Positions 6,484 to 13,284 of a stretch of DNA of 13,284 bases are shown here, in pieces. A model generated the notes under the pieces. That model worked only from the letters and a program-made list of their open reading frames with translations. It did not search any database and was not told where the DNA came from. The stretch is taken from positions 1-13,284 of the forward strand of contig JAAYXQ010000046.1 of the NCBI GenBank assembly GCA_012515825.1. Direction: 5' to 3'. Both the position numbers and the translations under genes were made by a program. Origin of the DNA: Fibrobacter sp. GTDB lineage: Bacteria; Fibrobacterota; Fibrobacteria; Fibrobacterales; Fibrobacteraceae. How positions within the stretch are numbered: position 1 is the first letter of the stretch; each line of letters begins with the position of its first letter.

Positions 6484-7516
6484 GGGGACAAAAAATCTAA
6501 AAAGAGCGGCTAGTTTACAAGTCACGATCGTGTTACTTGCTTTTTTAGCGTTGTTACTTTTTTGGGGCATTTTATACCAATCAAAAGTCGGAGTGGAATT
6601 AGCGACAGAACGTTTTTTTGATTCGTATTTTATTTGGGTCTTTGATGTTATTCCATTACCAGGTCTTTATTCTTTACTTGTAGTAAGTGCTATTCATTTG
6701 GTTTTATCAATGCTCTATCGAATTCCTCGTCAAAAAAAATCGATTGGGCTTTACTTAATGCATTTTGCTCTTTTAGTATTGATTTTAGGAGGCTTATTAG
6801 GCAGCTTTTCAAGAGTGTCTATGAAAGGGTATGGCCTTGTGGGAGGGGAAATCCCAGTTGTTTTTGAACATTCTTCTGATGAATACGAAGTGGTTCTAAA
6901 CGATTCTTTAAGTGTATCTTTACCACCGTGGGGAAAATTAGGGGCTTTTCAATTAGGGCCTTATGATTTTAAGATCATCAAGTCTTGCGAAGAAGGGTCT
7001 CCTATTGTGAAAGTGGAAGAAGATCACAAGATTTTAAAAAATGCAAGCGGATTCCAAGGCTTTGAATGTAAAAGCCAAAAAGAATCGGTGCTTTTTCCTG
7101 GTGTAATACTTCATATAAAACATAGGGAATTTCTTCATGAAGAAAAAGTCCTTTTAGGTTTAAATGAACGCCGTCCTTATGTGCTTACGGGAGGAGAATC
7201 GCTTCGCCTTTCCAATATTAGAGAAAAGATGCCTTTTGAAATTCAGGTGGTTTCTGCAGATCAGACGGGTGCAGATGTGATTATTATGTCAGGGAGAGAA
7301 ACGTTCCCTCGTCGAATTGCCTTAAATGTTCCTTATAAATCGAGTCATTATAGCATCTATTTTACTTCTGTGATTGATTCCTTTGATGATCAACAGATCG
7401 TTCTTTTTCAGGCACGAAAAGACTTTTTTGATAGTGTCCCGTATCTGTTTACGATTTTAATGCTCGCTGGTTTTGCTTTTCATTATCTTATTTTTTGCCC
7501 AAGGAAAAAGTCATGA
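6476..7516 (+). CDS. resB: Cytochrome c biogenesis protein ResB (System II, CcsB)
   Basis: A 346-residue membrane protein that with CcsA exports haem and ligates it to apocytochromes c. Membrane segments: about 15-35, 58-80, 90-111 (with H96 in 'GLYLMHFALLVLILGG', the usual haem-ligating His of this helix) and 321-341. Residues about 112-318 are a periplasmic domain, and 'FQARKD' just before the last helix resembles the conserved approach to that helix in ResB. It is shorter than the Bacillus-type ResB. The start chosen is the ATG at 6476, which overlaps the upstream stop by 8 bases; a TTG two codons earlier (6470) is possible but less likely. Its TGA overlaps the ccsA ATG (ATGA, 7513-7516), so the two proteins are coupled, consistent with a two-subunit complex that in some bacteria is a single fused protein. 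Confidence 0.9.
   Translation: MFKGTKNLKRAASLQVTIVLLAFLALLLFWGILYQSKVGVELATERFFDSYFIWVFDVIPLPGLYSLLVVSAIHLVLSMLYRIPRQKKSIGLYLMHFALLVLILGGLLGSFSRVSMKGYGLVGGEIPVVFEHSSDEYEVVLNDSLSVSLPPWGKLGAFQLGPYDFKIIKSCEEGSPIVKVEEDHKILKNASGFQGFECKSQKESVLFPGVILHIKHREFLHEEKVLLGLNERRPYVLTGGESLRLSNIREKMPFEIQVVSADQTGADVIIMSGRETFPRRIALNVPYKSSHYSIYFTSVIDSFDDQQIVLFQARKDFFDSVPYLFTILMLAGFAFHYLIFCPRKKS
7501..7505 (+). promoter_or_regulatory. Shine-Dalgarno sequence fixing the ccsA start
   Basis: AAGGA lies seven bases before the ATG at 7513. It falls inside the reading frame extension that would use a TTG at 7495, which argues for the ATG. The ATG start also gives a standard signal peptide. Confidence 0.6.
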
Positions 7517-9141
7517 AAAAAGTCGTTATTTTTACTCTTTTTTTTATTTCTTTACTTTGGAGTGAAGGCATATACGACCAAGGCCGGATCAAGCCTTTTG
7601 ATTCTTTTAGCCGAGATATTTTATTTAGTTTCAATGGGAAATCTTCTTTTCAAGGCTTATCAGCGAAAGAACTGATTCTAAAAATTATACAAGATCCTGC
7701 TTCTACAAATGAATTTGAACTGTTTAAGATCAATAGAGCAGAAGTCGCAGAACTTTTACACCTAGATTCTAAAAAGCGTTATCATAGTTACTCAAATCTT
7801 AAATCGAGTAGATTTCTTTTAGAACAATATAATGAGCGAAAAGATGATCATCCTGTGACGTTAGAATTAAAAAAACTTTATCGCGAGATGCGCTCTTACG
7901 AATCATTAGCACATGCCTTAGATTATAAACGCCCTCTAATACAAATTGATTCCGATTCGTTAAAATCAGAGCTTGGGCTAGAGAGTTCAAAAAACATGTA
8001 TTCTCCTCAGGAACTTTTAACAAAAATAAGAGAACTTGATTCCGCTTCTTGTTCTGATTCTGCTTTGTGGTGGCGAGATTCTATACTCTTTCAAACATTT
8101 ATTGGAATGCAAGAATCGCCGCTTCGTATTTATCCGAGTTCTGAAAAAGACGGGCTTGTTTCTGCTTGGGATTACTTATGGCATGGGAAAGCGATTCCTT
8201 CTTATTCTCTGCCGATAGAAGAGAATAGTTTCAGATTACGTGCAGAAATTTATTATCATCGTTTGAATCTCCCTCAAAAAGCCTTAATCCTTTTGGGGCT
8301 TGCCATCTTCTTGGGTTTGATTCATCGCGTTTTTCAAAAGCCTTGGATTCAATTTTCAGAATTTATTTTGCTTGGACTTGCTGGTTTTCTTTTAACGATT
8401 ACTTTAGGGCTACGTTCTTATATTATGCAGGCCCCGCCTCTCGGGAGCTTATATGAAGTGGTGCTTTTAGTTCTAGTCTTTATCTCCTTAATTTTAGGTA
8501 TCTCTTTTTTAAAAAAATGGTTGACTTTTGCTTTGATCCCTTCAAGTCTCTTGATGTTTATTCTTTTGTTTTTTGCACAAAATGCGCTTGTACAAGGGGA
8601 TTCATTTCGTGTCTTGCCGCCTTTACTAAACTCCTCTTTCTGGCTAACCACTCATGTGTTTACGATTGCACTTGGTTATAGTGGGATGATTTTATCTGGC
8701 TTATGGGCTCATTTATGTATGCTTAAGCCATCACAGCAAAACCTGCGTATGCTATACGGGATTTTAGTTTTTGGGGTGAGCTTTACTTTGATTGGGATTC
8801 TTTTAGGAGGCATATGGGCTGATTTAGCTTGGGGACGCTTCTGGGGTTGGGATCCTAAAGAATGTGCCGCTCTTTTTGTGGTGATTTGGGCGATGATTTC
8901 TCTGCATGCGAAAGCTGGTCGTTTTTTAACGCCTGAAGGCTTTGTTTTTTTCTCCTCATGGAATATCATTATTGTCGCCCTTTGCTGGTTTGGAGTCAAT
9001 CTTTTAGGAATAGGTTTACATAGTTATGGTTCTCAAAGAGGAATTGGACTTTCCCTTTTCTATTTTATTATTGCAGATGCTTTACTGATCTTCTTTTTGG
9101 CTTGGATTCAGCGTCGTCGAAATCACACGCCTATAGAATAA
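7513..9141 (+). CDS. ccsA: Cytochrome c biogenesis protein CcsA (ResC, WWD-domain haem handling)
   Basis: A 542-residue protein from the ATG. Residues 1-17 form a signal-like segment, and about 20-250 a periplasmic domain beginning 'GRIKPFDSFSRDIL' (24-37). I associate this extension with CcsA proteins of Campylobacterota and Bacteroidota; it is absent from short CcsA. Several membrane helices follow from about 256 to 533. The WWD region is W440 to E450 (WGRFWGWDPKE). The flanking periplasmic histidines are H381 ('LTTHVF') and H503 ('GLHSYG'), and H465 ('SLHAK') is the conserved membrane His, so all haem ligands expected from the CcsBA family are present. Together with ResB it forms the haem exporter and synthetase at the outer face of the inner membrane. 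Partners such as CcdA/ResA and the cytochromes themselves are outside the window. dgt starts 14 bases downstream. Confidence 0.93.
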   Translation: MKKVVIFTLFFISLLWSEGIYDQGRIKPFDSFSRDILFSFNGKSSFQGLSAKELILKIIQDPASTNEFELFKINRAEVAELLHLDSKKRYHSYSNLKSSRFLLEQYNERKDDHPVTLELKKLYREMRSYESLAHALDYKRPLIQIDSDSLKSELGLESSKNMYSPQELLTKIRELDSASCSDSALWWRDSILFQTFIGMQESPLRIYPSSEKDGLVSAWDYLWHGKAIPSYSLPIEENSFRLRAEIYYHRLNLPQKALILLGLAIFLGLIHRVFQKPWIQFSEFILLGLAGFLLTITLGLRSYIMQAPPLGSLYEVVLLVLVFISLILGISFLKKWLTFALIPSSLLMFILLFFAQNALVQGDSFRVLPPLLNSSFWLTTHVFTIALGYSGMILSGLWAHLCMLKPSQQNLRMLYGILVFGVSFTLIGILLGGIWADLAWGRFWGWDPKECAALFVVIWAMISLHAKAGRFLTPEGFVFFSSWNIIIVALCWFGVNLLGIGLHSYGSQRGIGLSLFYFIIADALLIFFLAWIQRRRNHTPIE

Positions 9142-9155
9142 TTTAAATTTGACTT

Positions 9156-10463
9156 ATGTTATATTGGGACTCTCTTCTTTCTGCTACGCGTTACGCTCAT
9201 CCAGCGGTACGTGATCCGAATCGTTCGGAATTTCATCGAGATTATGATCGTATTGTTTTTTCCACAGCTTTTAGACGTTTAGGTCGAAAAACTCAAGTTC
9301 ACCCATTTTCTGTGAATGACCATGTTCATAGTCGTTTAACGCATAGTATTGAAGTCTCTAGTGTGGGGCGAAGCCTTGCTATTACTGTTTTTCATTTAAT
9401 TAAGCAGCATTTACCAAAACATTTTAATGAATATCATTTTGGGATGATTTTGCAATCGGCCTGCTTAGCGCATGATATTGGAAATCCTCCTTTTGGTCAT
9501 GCTGGAGAAGCGGCGATTCGTGAGTGGTTTCGAAAGAATAGAGCTTCCGCTCCTCTCAAAGATCTTTCCGATAAAGAAATGAAGGATTTTGAAAATTTTG
9601 ATGGCAATGCTCAAGGGCATCGTATTTTATCAAAATTAGAATATCATTTTTTAGATGGTGGAATGCGCCTCACTTACGCGACAATTGGCTCGATGATCAA
9701 GTACCCGCGTCTTGCTAGTTTTGGCACTCCAACGAGTATTTTTTCTACAGAAAGCGATTTGTATCGCGAAACAGCGAATGTTCTTGGTTTACCAGAAATA
9801 GAAACAGGGCGCTGGGTTCGTCATCCACTCAGCTTTTTATTAGAAGCGGCAGATGATATCTGTTATTCTATTTTAGACGTGGAAGATGCGATCGAACTTG
9901 GCATTTTAAGTTTTGCTGAAGTGCGTTCTATGTTTATTTATCTCTGTGGAGATGAAGTAAATGTGGATAAAGAGTTTGAAGAAAATGGGCAGAACTTTAG
10001 AGATTTTTTATCGAGTATTCGCGGCCATGCGATCCAGAATCTAATTGATGATATCGCCCAAGTTTTTGTAAATCATTATGACGAAATTATGGCTGGAAAG
10101 CTAGACAAGAGTCTTATTGATTTATCAAGATCAGAGACCATGGAAGGAATACGCATTGCCAAAAGATTAGGGCGTGAACGCATATACCCTGACCGTCGTA
10201 AGACCGAGTTAGAAGTGGGTAGCTACACTACACTCAGTACGGTATTAGATGCTTTTATTTCGGGAGTTTATGAATTCCGTCTTTATGGAAAAAACTCTTA
10301 TCGTGCTGATCGAATTGTGCGTTTGATTGGGCAAGCAAAAATTGGGCAATCGGTTTCTAGTGTAGAAGCATATCATCAAGTTTTAGATTTTGTAAGTGGT
10401 ATGACTGATAATTATGCCATATATTTGGCACGACAAATTGGCGGCTTGGTAAATACGTTGTGA
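9156..10463 (+). CDS. dgt: dGTP triphosphohydrolase (HD domain)
   Basis: A 435-residue HD-superfamily enzyme that cleaves dGTP or other dNTPs to the nucleoside and triphosphate. The N-terminal signature 'HRDYDRIVFSTAFRRLGRK' (27-45) followed by Q47-V-H-P is diagnostic of the Dgt family. Metal ligands: H63 ('RLTHS'), H106-D107 ('LAHDIGNPPFGH') and D233 or D234 ('EAADDICY'). The length fits the roughly 440-residue single-domain type rather than the 505-residue E. coli Dgt, so the dNTP specificity and allosteric behaviour are not predictable. The start ATG follows ccsA after 14 A/T-rich bases with no clear Shine-Dalgarno sequence, while a downstream start would remove conserved residues. The stop overlaps the next gene by 4 bases (GTGA), pointing to coupled expression with a nucleotidase. 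Confidence 0.93.
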   Translation: MLYWDSLLSATRYAHPAVRDPNRSEFHRDYDRIVFSTAFRRLGRKTQVHPFSVNDHVHSRLTHSIEVSSVGRSLAITVFHLIKQHLPKHFNEYHFGMILQSACLAHDIGNPPFGHAGEAAIREWFRKNRASAPLKDLSDKEMKDFENFDGNAQGHRILSKLEYHFLDGGMRLTYATIGSMIKYPRLASFGTPTSIFSTESDLYRETANVLGLPEIETGRWVRHPLSFLLEAADDICYSILDVEDAIELGILSFAEVRSMFIYLCGDEVNVDKEFEENGQNFRDFLSSIRGHAIQNLIDDIAQVFVNHYDEIMAGKLDKSLIDLSRSETMEGIRIAKRLGRERIYPDRRKTELEVGSYTTLSTVLDAFISGVYEFRLYGKNSYRADRIVRLIGQAKIGQSVSSVEAYHQVLDFVSGMTDNYAIYLARQIGGLVNTL

Positions 10464-11140
10464 TTATAAATGAAGAATCAAAAATCTGGTTGTTTGATTA
10501 TGATTTAACTCTTTATGGAGAAGAGGAACGTCATGTACTAGATTCATTAGACCATCGTATTACTTTATTTGTCAAAAGAACGACTGGTGTCTCTTTAGAA
10601 CAGGCTTCAGAAATTCGAAAAAAATATTGGGTGGATTATGGAACCACCTTAGCGGGGCTACATGCAGAATACCAAGTGGACCCGAACGATTTTTTTGATT
10701 TTATCCATTTGAATGATGGTTTAATTTTTCCTAAAAAAGCACCTCAAAAAAGAATTTTGCTTGAGAGTATAAAAGGGAAAAAGTATGTGTTTACTAATGC
10801 TCGCAAGGATTGGAGTGATGCGGGTTTATCTTCGATGGATATAGCGGATTGTTTTGATGGCGTTATGGATTTGAAAAAGTTAGACTGGAAAGGGAAACCT
10901 TCTGTAGATGCTTATGATAAAATGGAAGCATTCTTAAAAAAGGCGTCGATTAATAGCTTTGATGAAAATCCTTCGCAGATCATTTTTTTAGAGGATTCTA
11001 TTCGCAATTTGCAGGAAGCTCATGAAAGAGGCTGGACCACTATTTTCGTAAATGCCACTCAACAAAAACCAGATTGGGTAGATTATCAATTAGATCATTT
11101 GCAGTCTTTAAAATTATTATTGGAGGATCCACATGTTTAA
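10460..11140 (+). CDS. HAD-family pyrimidine 5'-nucleotidase-like hydrolase
   Basis: A 226-residue cytoplasmic HAD hydrolase. Motif I is D13-Y-D15-L-T17, motif II is T112 in 'YVFTNA', the motif III lysine is K146 in 'WKGKP', and motif IV is 'FLEDS' with E178-D179. The segment 'YWVDYGTTLAGL' (56-67) and the 'DPNDFFDFIH' cap region (74-83) match the SDT1/proteobacterial pyrimidine 5'-nucleotidase group, which dephosphorylates UMP, CMP and related nucleotides. Other small phosphate esters are possible. The GTG start at 10460 overlaps the dgt stop (GTGA), and no ATG in frame lies nearby. The end overlaps the next gene by 8 bases (ATGTTTAA), as resB does with its upstream gene. The position after dgt suggests a shared role in nucleotide pool control. 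Confidence 0.82.
   Translation: MIINEESKIWLFDYDLTLYGEEERHVLDSLDHRITLFVKRTTGVSLEQASEIRKKYWVDYGTTLAGLHAEYQVDPNDFFDFIHLNDGLIFPKKAPQKRILLESIKGKKYVFTNARKDWSDAGLSSMDIADCFDGVMDLKKLDWKGKPSVDAYDKMEAFLKKASINSFDENPSQIIFLEDSIRNLQEAHERGWTTIFVNATQQKPDWVDYQLDHLQSLKLLLEDPHV
11122..11126 (+). promoter_or_regulatory. Consensus Shine-Dalgarno sequence before the SAHH-like gene
   Basis: GGAGG lies six bases before the ATG at 11133, inside the end of the HAD gene. It is the strongest ribosome binding site in the window, where several genes have none visible, and it fixes this start. Confidence 0.7.
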
Positions 11141-12158
11141 GAAAATTATTGATTCTTATTACAAACCAGTGGAGTATCCAGCCCTTTTTGATCAAATGGA
11201 AACATGGTCTAAAACGAAACCTCTGAAAGGCCTTCGCGTATTAGATGCTTCTCCGATTTTTAGAAATACGCTAGTGAAGTATGATGCTCTTCTTGCTGCA
11301 GGCGCCTCTCTTTCGGTGGGGCTTTCAAAAAAAATGCCTCATGATGAATTGATTGTGAAAACAATCAAGGAATCAGGCCTTTCTGTTTATTCTCCAGAAG
11401 AAGTGCCACAAACGTGGGATCTTGTTTTAGATTGTGCCGCTCAGTTTGCTTTTCTAGAGTCTAAATATGGCTTTGTTGAATTGACTCGATCAGGCGTTTC
11501 CATTTATGAAAAATCAGAAAAGCCTGTATTTGTCGCAGACTCTAGTGAGATAAAAAAAATAGAGACTTCTCTAGGGACTGGAGAAAGTTATTTTCGAGCC
11601 ATGCATCAACTAGGCTTTTCTTCTTGGGATCAAAAAAAACTTCTTGTCTTTGGGAGTGGAAAAGTGGGGATGGGTATTATCATGAATGCCCTTTCTCTTG
11701 GTATCAAAACGAGTGTCGTTACTGATTTAAGTTTATATGAGAATGCTCTTTTGGAAAAAGGGATGACTTCTGTGGTAGATTTAAAAAATGATGAAGGAGT
11801 CGTTTCAAAAATTAAAGAAGCTGATTATATTGTCTCCGCTACAGGGATAAAAAACGCTTTAGATCGTCCATCATGGGTTTTAGCCCTCTTAAATTCGAAG
11901 GCTATTTTTGCTAATATGGGTGTAGAAGATGAGTACGGTCCTTTAATTTCAGATTCGATGGTATTAAATGAAAAAAAACCTTTAAACTTTTTACTCGAAG
12001 AACCTACGCACTTAAAATTTATTGATGCGTCTCTTGCTTTGCATAATGTTCTTAGTCTAGCTTTATTGAATACTTCTGGAAAAGGAATTTGTGATATCCC
12101 TAAAGCACTAGAAGATCATATCTTAAACGTGACTCGGCAACATGGAGAAATTTTATAA
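11133..12158 (+). CDS. Divergent S-adenosylhomocysteine hydrolase-like NAD-binding protein
   Basis: A 341-residue protein with the SAHH layout in shortened form. 'PLKGLRV' (30-36) and 'LLAAGASLSV' match the SAHH N-terminal fold; 'ADSSEIKKIETSLGTGES' (135-152) matches the NDSVTKxxFDNxYGTGxS block; 'FGSGKVGMGI' (173-182) is the Rossmann NAD loop; 'YIVSATGIKNAL' and 'IFANMG' match later strands. Aligned by eye to human SAHH, key residues differ: H55 is Pro41, E156 is Leu117, K186 is Ile140, D190 is Glu144 and H301 is Val264; D131 may be kept as D71. The C-terminal lysine/tyrosine tail is absent (true SAHH has about 430 residues). It is therefore probably not a working SAHH, but could bind NAD and a nucleoside or act on another substrate. 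It overlaps the HAD gene by 8 bases and the permease gene by 1. Confidence 0.72.
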   Translation: MFKKIIDSYYKPVEYPALFDQMETWSKTKPLKGLRVLDASPIFRNTLVKYDALLAAGASLSVGLSKKMPHDELIVKTIKESGLSVYSPEEVPQTWDLVLDCAAQFAFLESKYGFVELTRSGVSIYEKSEKPVFVADSSEIKKIETSLGTGESYFRAMHQLGFSSWDQKKLLVFGSGKVGMGIIMNALSLGIKTSVVTDLSLYENALLEKGMTSVVDLKNDEGVVSKIKEADYIVSATGIKNALDRPSWVLALLNSKAIFANMGVEDEYGPLISDSMVLNEKKPLNFLLEEPTHLKFIDASLALHNVLSLALLNTSGKGICDIPKALEDHILNVTRQHGEIL

Positions 12159-12976
12159 TGTTTTTAGAAATGATGTCGTTTGATTTTATGCAAAATGCCT
12201 TTATCGCAGGTTTGTTAGTCGCTATTGCTTGCGGTATTATGGGCTCTTTTGTGGTGGTGAATAAGCTCACTGGTTTATCGGGAGGCGTTGCTCATGCTTC
12301 TTATGGTGGCGTTGGCTTAGCTTGCTTTTTCGGCTTTTCTCCTATGCTTGGTGCTCTTGGGTTTGCCCTTGCTTGTGCTTTATTGATGGGAGTTTTAACT
12401 TGGAAGAATCGAACTCGATCGGATACATTAATAGGAGTGATTTGGGCCTTTGGTATGGCCTTAGGTGTTGTCTTAACTGACTTGACTCCTGGTTATGCAA
12501 GTGATATGATGAGTTTTTTATTTGGAAGTATTTTAACTGTGCCTTCCTCTCTTATTGTTATAATGTTTATGTTACTTTTCTTGATTGTCTCTCTTACTTT
12601 ATTTTATTATCGTGACTTTTTACTTTTATCTTATGATCCTGAATTTGCTCAAGTGAAAGGGGTGCGTGTATTTCCTCTTTACTTGCTTTTAATTGTTTTA
12701 ATCACATTTACTGTCGTGATGGCGGTGCAAGCGGTTGGCTTGATTTTAGTCATTGCTCTTCTTACGATTCCTGCTTATGTAGCAGAATCTCATGTTAATC
12801 AATTAAAACACATGATTATGATTTCAGTCGGTTTATCTTTAATTCTTGTGATCAGCGGCTTGTTTCTTGCTTTTAAAATCAACTTTACTGTAGGCCCTGT
12901 CATTATTTTATTGAGTGTATTTTTGTATTTAATAAACCTTGGTATGATGACTTTGCAAAAAAAATGGAGACGTTAA
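12158..12976 (+). CDS. ABC-3 family metal (zinc/manganese/iron) transporter permease
   Basis: A 272-residue polytopic inner-membrane protein with about eight hydrophobic segments. 'LSGGVAHASYGG' (40-51) corresponds to the LxGDAxSHAxxPG element of ZnuB/TroC permeases. The cytoplasmic 'DPEFAQVKGV' (ATPase-contact region) and the following 'AVGLILVIALLTIPAYVAE' are the classic ABC-3 signature. Such permeases import Zn, Mn or Fe with an ATPase and a periplasmic binding protein; neither partner gene is in view. The ATG overlaps the upstream stop by one base (TAATG), with GGAGAAA (12144-12150) as a ribosome site. Metal specificity cannot be told from the permease. A start at the in-frame ATG 12170 is possible but would shorten the N-terminus. 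Confidence 0.88.
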   Translation: MFLEMMSFDFMQNAFIAGLLVAIACGIMGSFVVVNKLTGLSGGVAHASYGGVGLACFFGFSPMLGALGFALACALLMGVLTWKNRTRSDTLIGVIWAFGMALGVVLTDLTPGYASDMMSFLFGSILTVPSSLIVIMFMLLFLIVSLTLFYYRDFLLLSYDPEFAQVKGVRVFPLYLLLIVLITFTVVMAVQAVGLILVIALLTIPAYVAESHVNQLKHMIMISVGLSLILVISGLFLAFKINFTVGPVIILLSVFLYLINLGMMTLQKKWRR

Positions 12977-12980
12977 AAGT

Positions 12981-13284
12981 ATGCGTCATTTTGTATGGAT
13001 TTTAGCTTTTTTTACGTGTTATGTGGGAGCTGTAGAGCGTTCTTTATTTAATAATCCTGATATTTCTACAGAATACTCTTCTCTTTTACAAGAAAAGAAT
13101 GCACGTAATGATTCTTTATTACCTGCTTTAGATGGAGATAAAGCCTTTGCAGAACTTTTGCGAACGATTCCTAGTTTGTGGAGTTTAGATCGCATGGGAA
13201 AAGATGAAAAAGTTTTAACTCGCTTAAAAGCAAAGATTATTTATATCGATGGTATTCGAGAAGAGCCTTTCTGTGATCTAGATA
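12981..13284 (+). CDS. Secreted protein of unknown function (partial, 5' end)
   Basis: An open frame runs from the ATG at 12981 to the window edge, 101 codons without a stop. The N-terminus MRHFVWILAFFTCYVGA is a good signal peptide with cleavage near residue 17-20, so the product is probably periplasmic or outer-membrane. The visible mature part is polar and mixed, with no motif that I recognise. GGAG (12966-12969) lies eleven bases upstream and the gene follows the permease stop by 4 bases, so it is in the same operon. It could be a metal-related periplasmic protein, but the sequence does not look like a ZnuA-type binding protein start, so no function is proposed. Confidence 0.7.
   Translation, partial: MRHFVWILAFFTCYVGAVERSLFNNPDISTEYSSLLQEKNARNDSLLPALDGDKAFAELLRTIPSLWSLDRMGKDEKVLTRLKAKIIYIDGIREEPFCDLD

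Noticed and set aside
7495..7515. TTG at 7495 as the ccsA start
   Set aside because: The AAGGA ribosome site would be inside the gene; the ATG at 7513 has correct spacing and begins a proper signal peptide.
1..13284. CRISPR arrays, insertion sequences, phage genes, toxin-antitoxin pairs, tRNA or rRNA genes
   Set aside because: No repeat-spacer pattern, transposase or integrase motif, or tRNA-like cloverleaf was seen on either strand.

Overview
The window is about 13.3 kb of A+T-rich, densely packed bacterial DNA from a Gram-negative (diderm) organism. The evidence for an outer membrane is an Omp85-family barrel protein, a second C-terminal barrel fragment ending in Phe, and several signal peptides. 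The organism matures c-type cytochromes by System II (ResB/CcsA), and its EF-P has the lysine-loop form of the E. coli type, with EpmB beside it. I cannot fix the phylum. The EF-P looks both gammaproteobacterial and chlamydial. The CcsA has a large periplasmic N-terminal domain like those I associate with Campylobacterota and Bacteroidota. No IS elements, phage genes, CRISPR arrays, tRNAs or rRNAs were seen.

Layout. (1) 1-1645, plus strand: the 3' end of a barrel protein gene overlaps by one base a compact TamA/TpsB-like Omp85 gene. (2) 1654-4242, EF-P locus: epmB on the minus strand diverges from efp, and a radical SAM/SPASM gene of unknown function starts 2 bases after the efp stop with a TTG codon. 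(3) 4290-5117, minus strand: cvfB, an S1-domain RNA-binding protein. (4) 5118-5565: a 448-base stretch without a protein gene. It holds a perfect 15-bp palindrome abutting a TATAAT box, then about 200 bases ending in a strong intrinsic terminator on the plus strand. This is best explained as a small RNA gene or an attenuated leader. (5) 5566-13284, plus strand: eight tightly spaced or overlapping genes, very likely one operon: a metallophosphoesterase, resB, ccsA, dgt, a HAD pyrimidine 5'-nucleotidase-like gene, a divergent S-adenosylhomocysteine hydrolase-like gene, an ABC-3 metal permease and the start of a secreted protein gene.

How the genes fit together. epmB and efp form a recognised pair: EpmB makes (R)-beta-lysine, which is attached to EF-P Lys34. 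EpmA, the ligase, is not in the window. resB and ccsA form the haem export and cytochrome c ligation complex. dgt and the HAD nucleotidase both act on nucleotide pools. The SAHH-like protein sits with them but appears to have lost several catalytic residues of the true enzyme. The metal permease lacks its ATPase and binding protein here.

The most interesting items are the unassigned radical SAM/SPASM gene coupled to efp, the catalytically degenerate SAHH homologue, and the putative small RNA with its operator-like palindrome.
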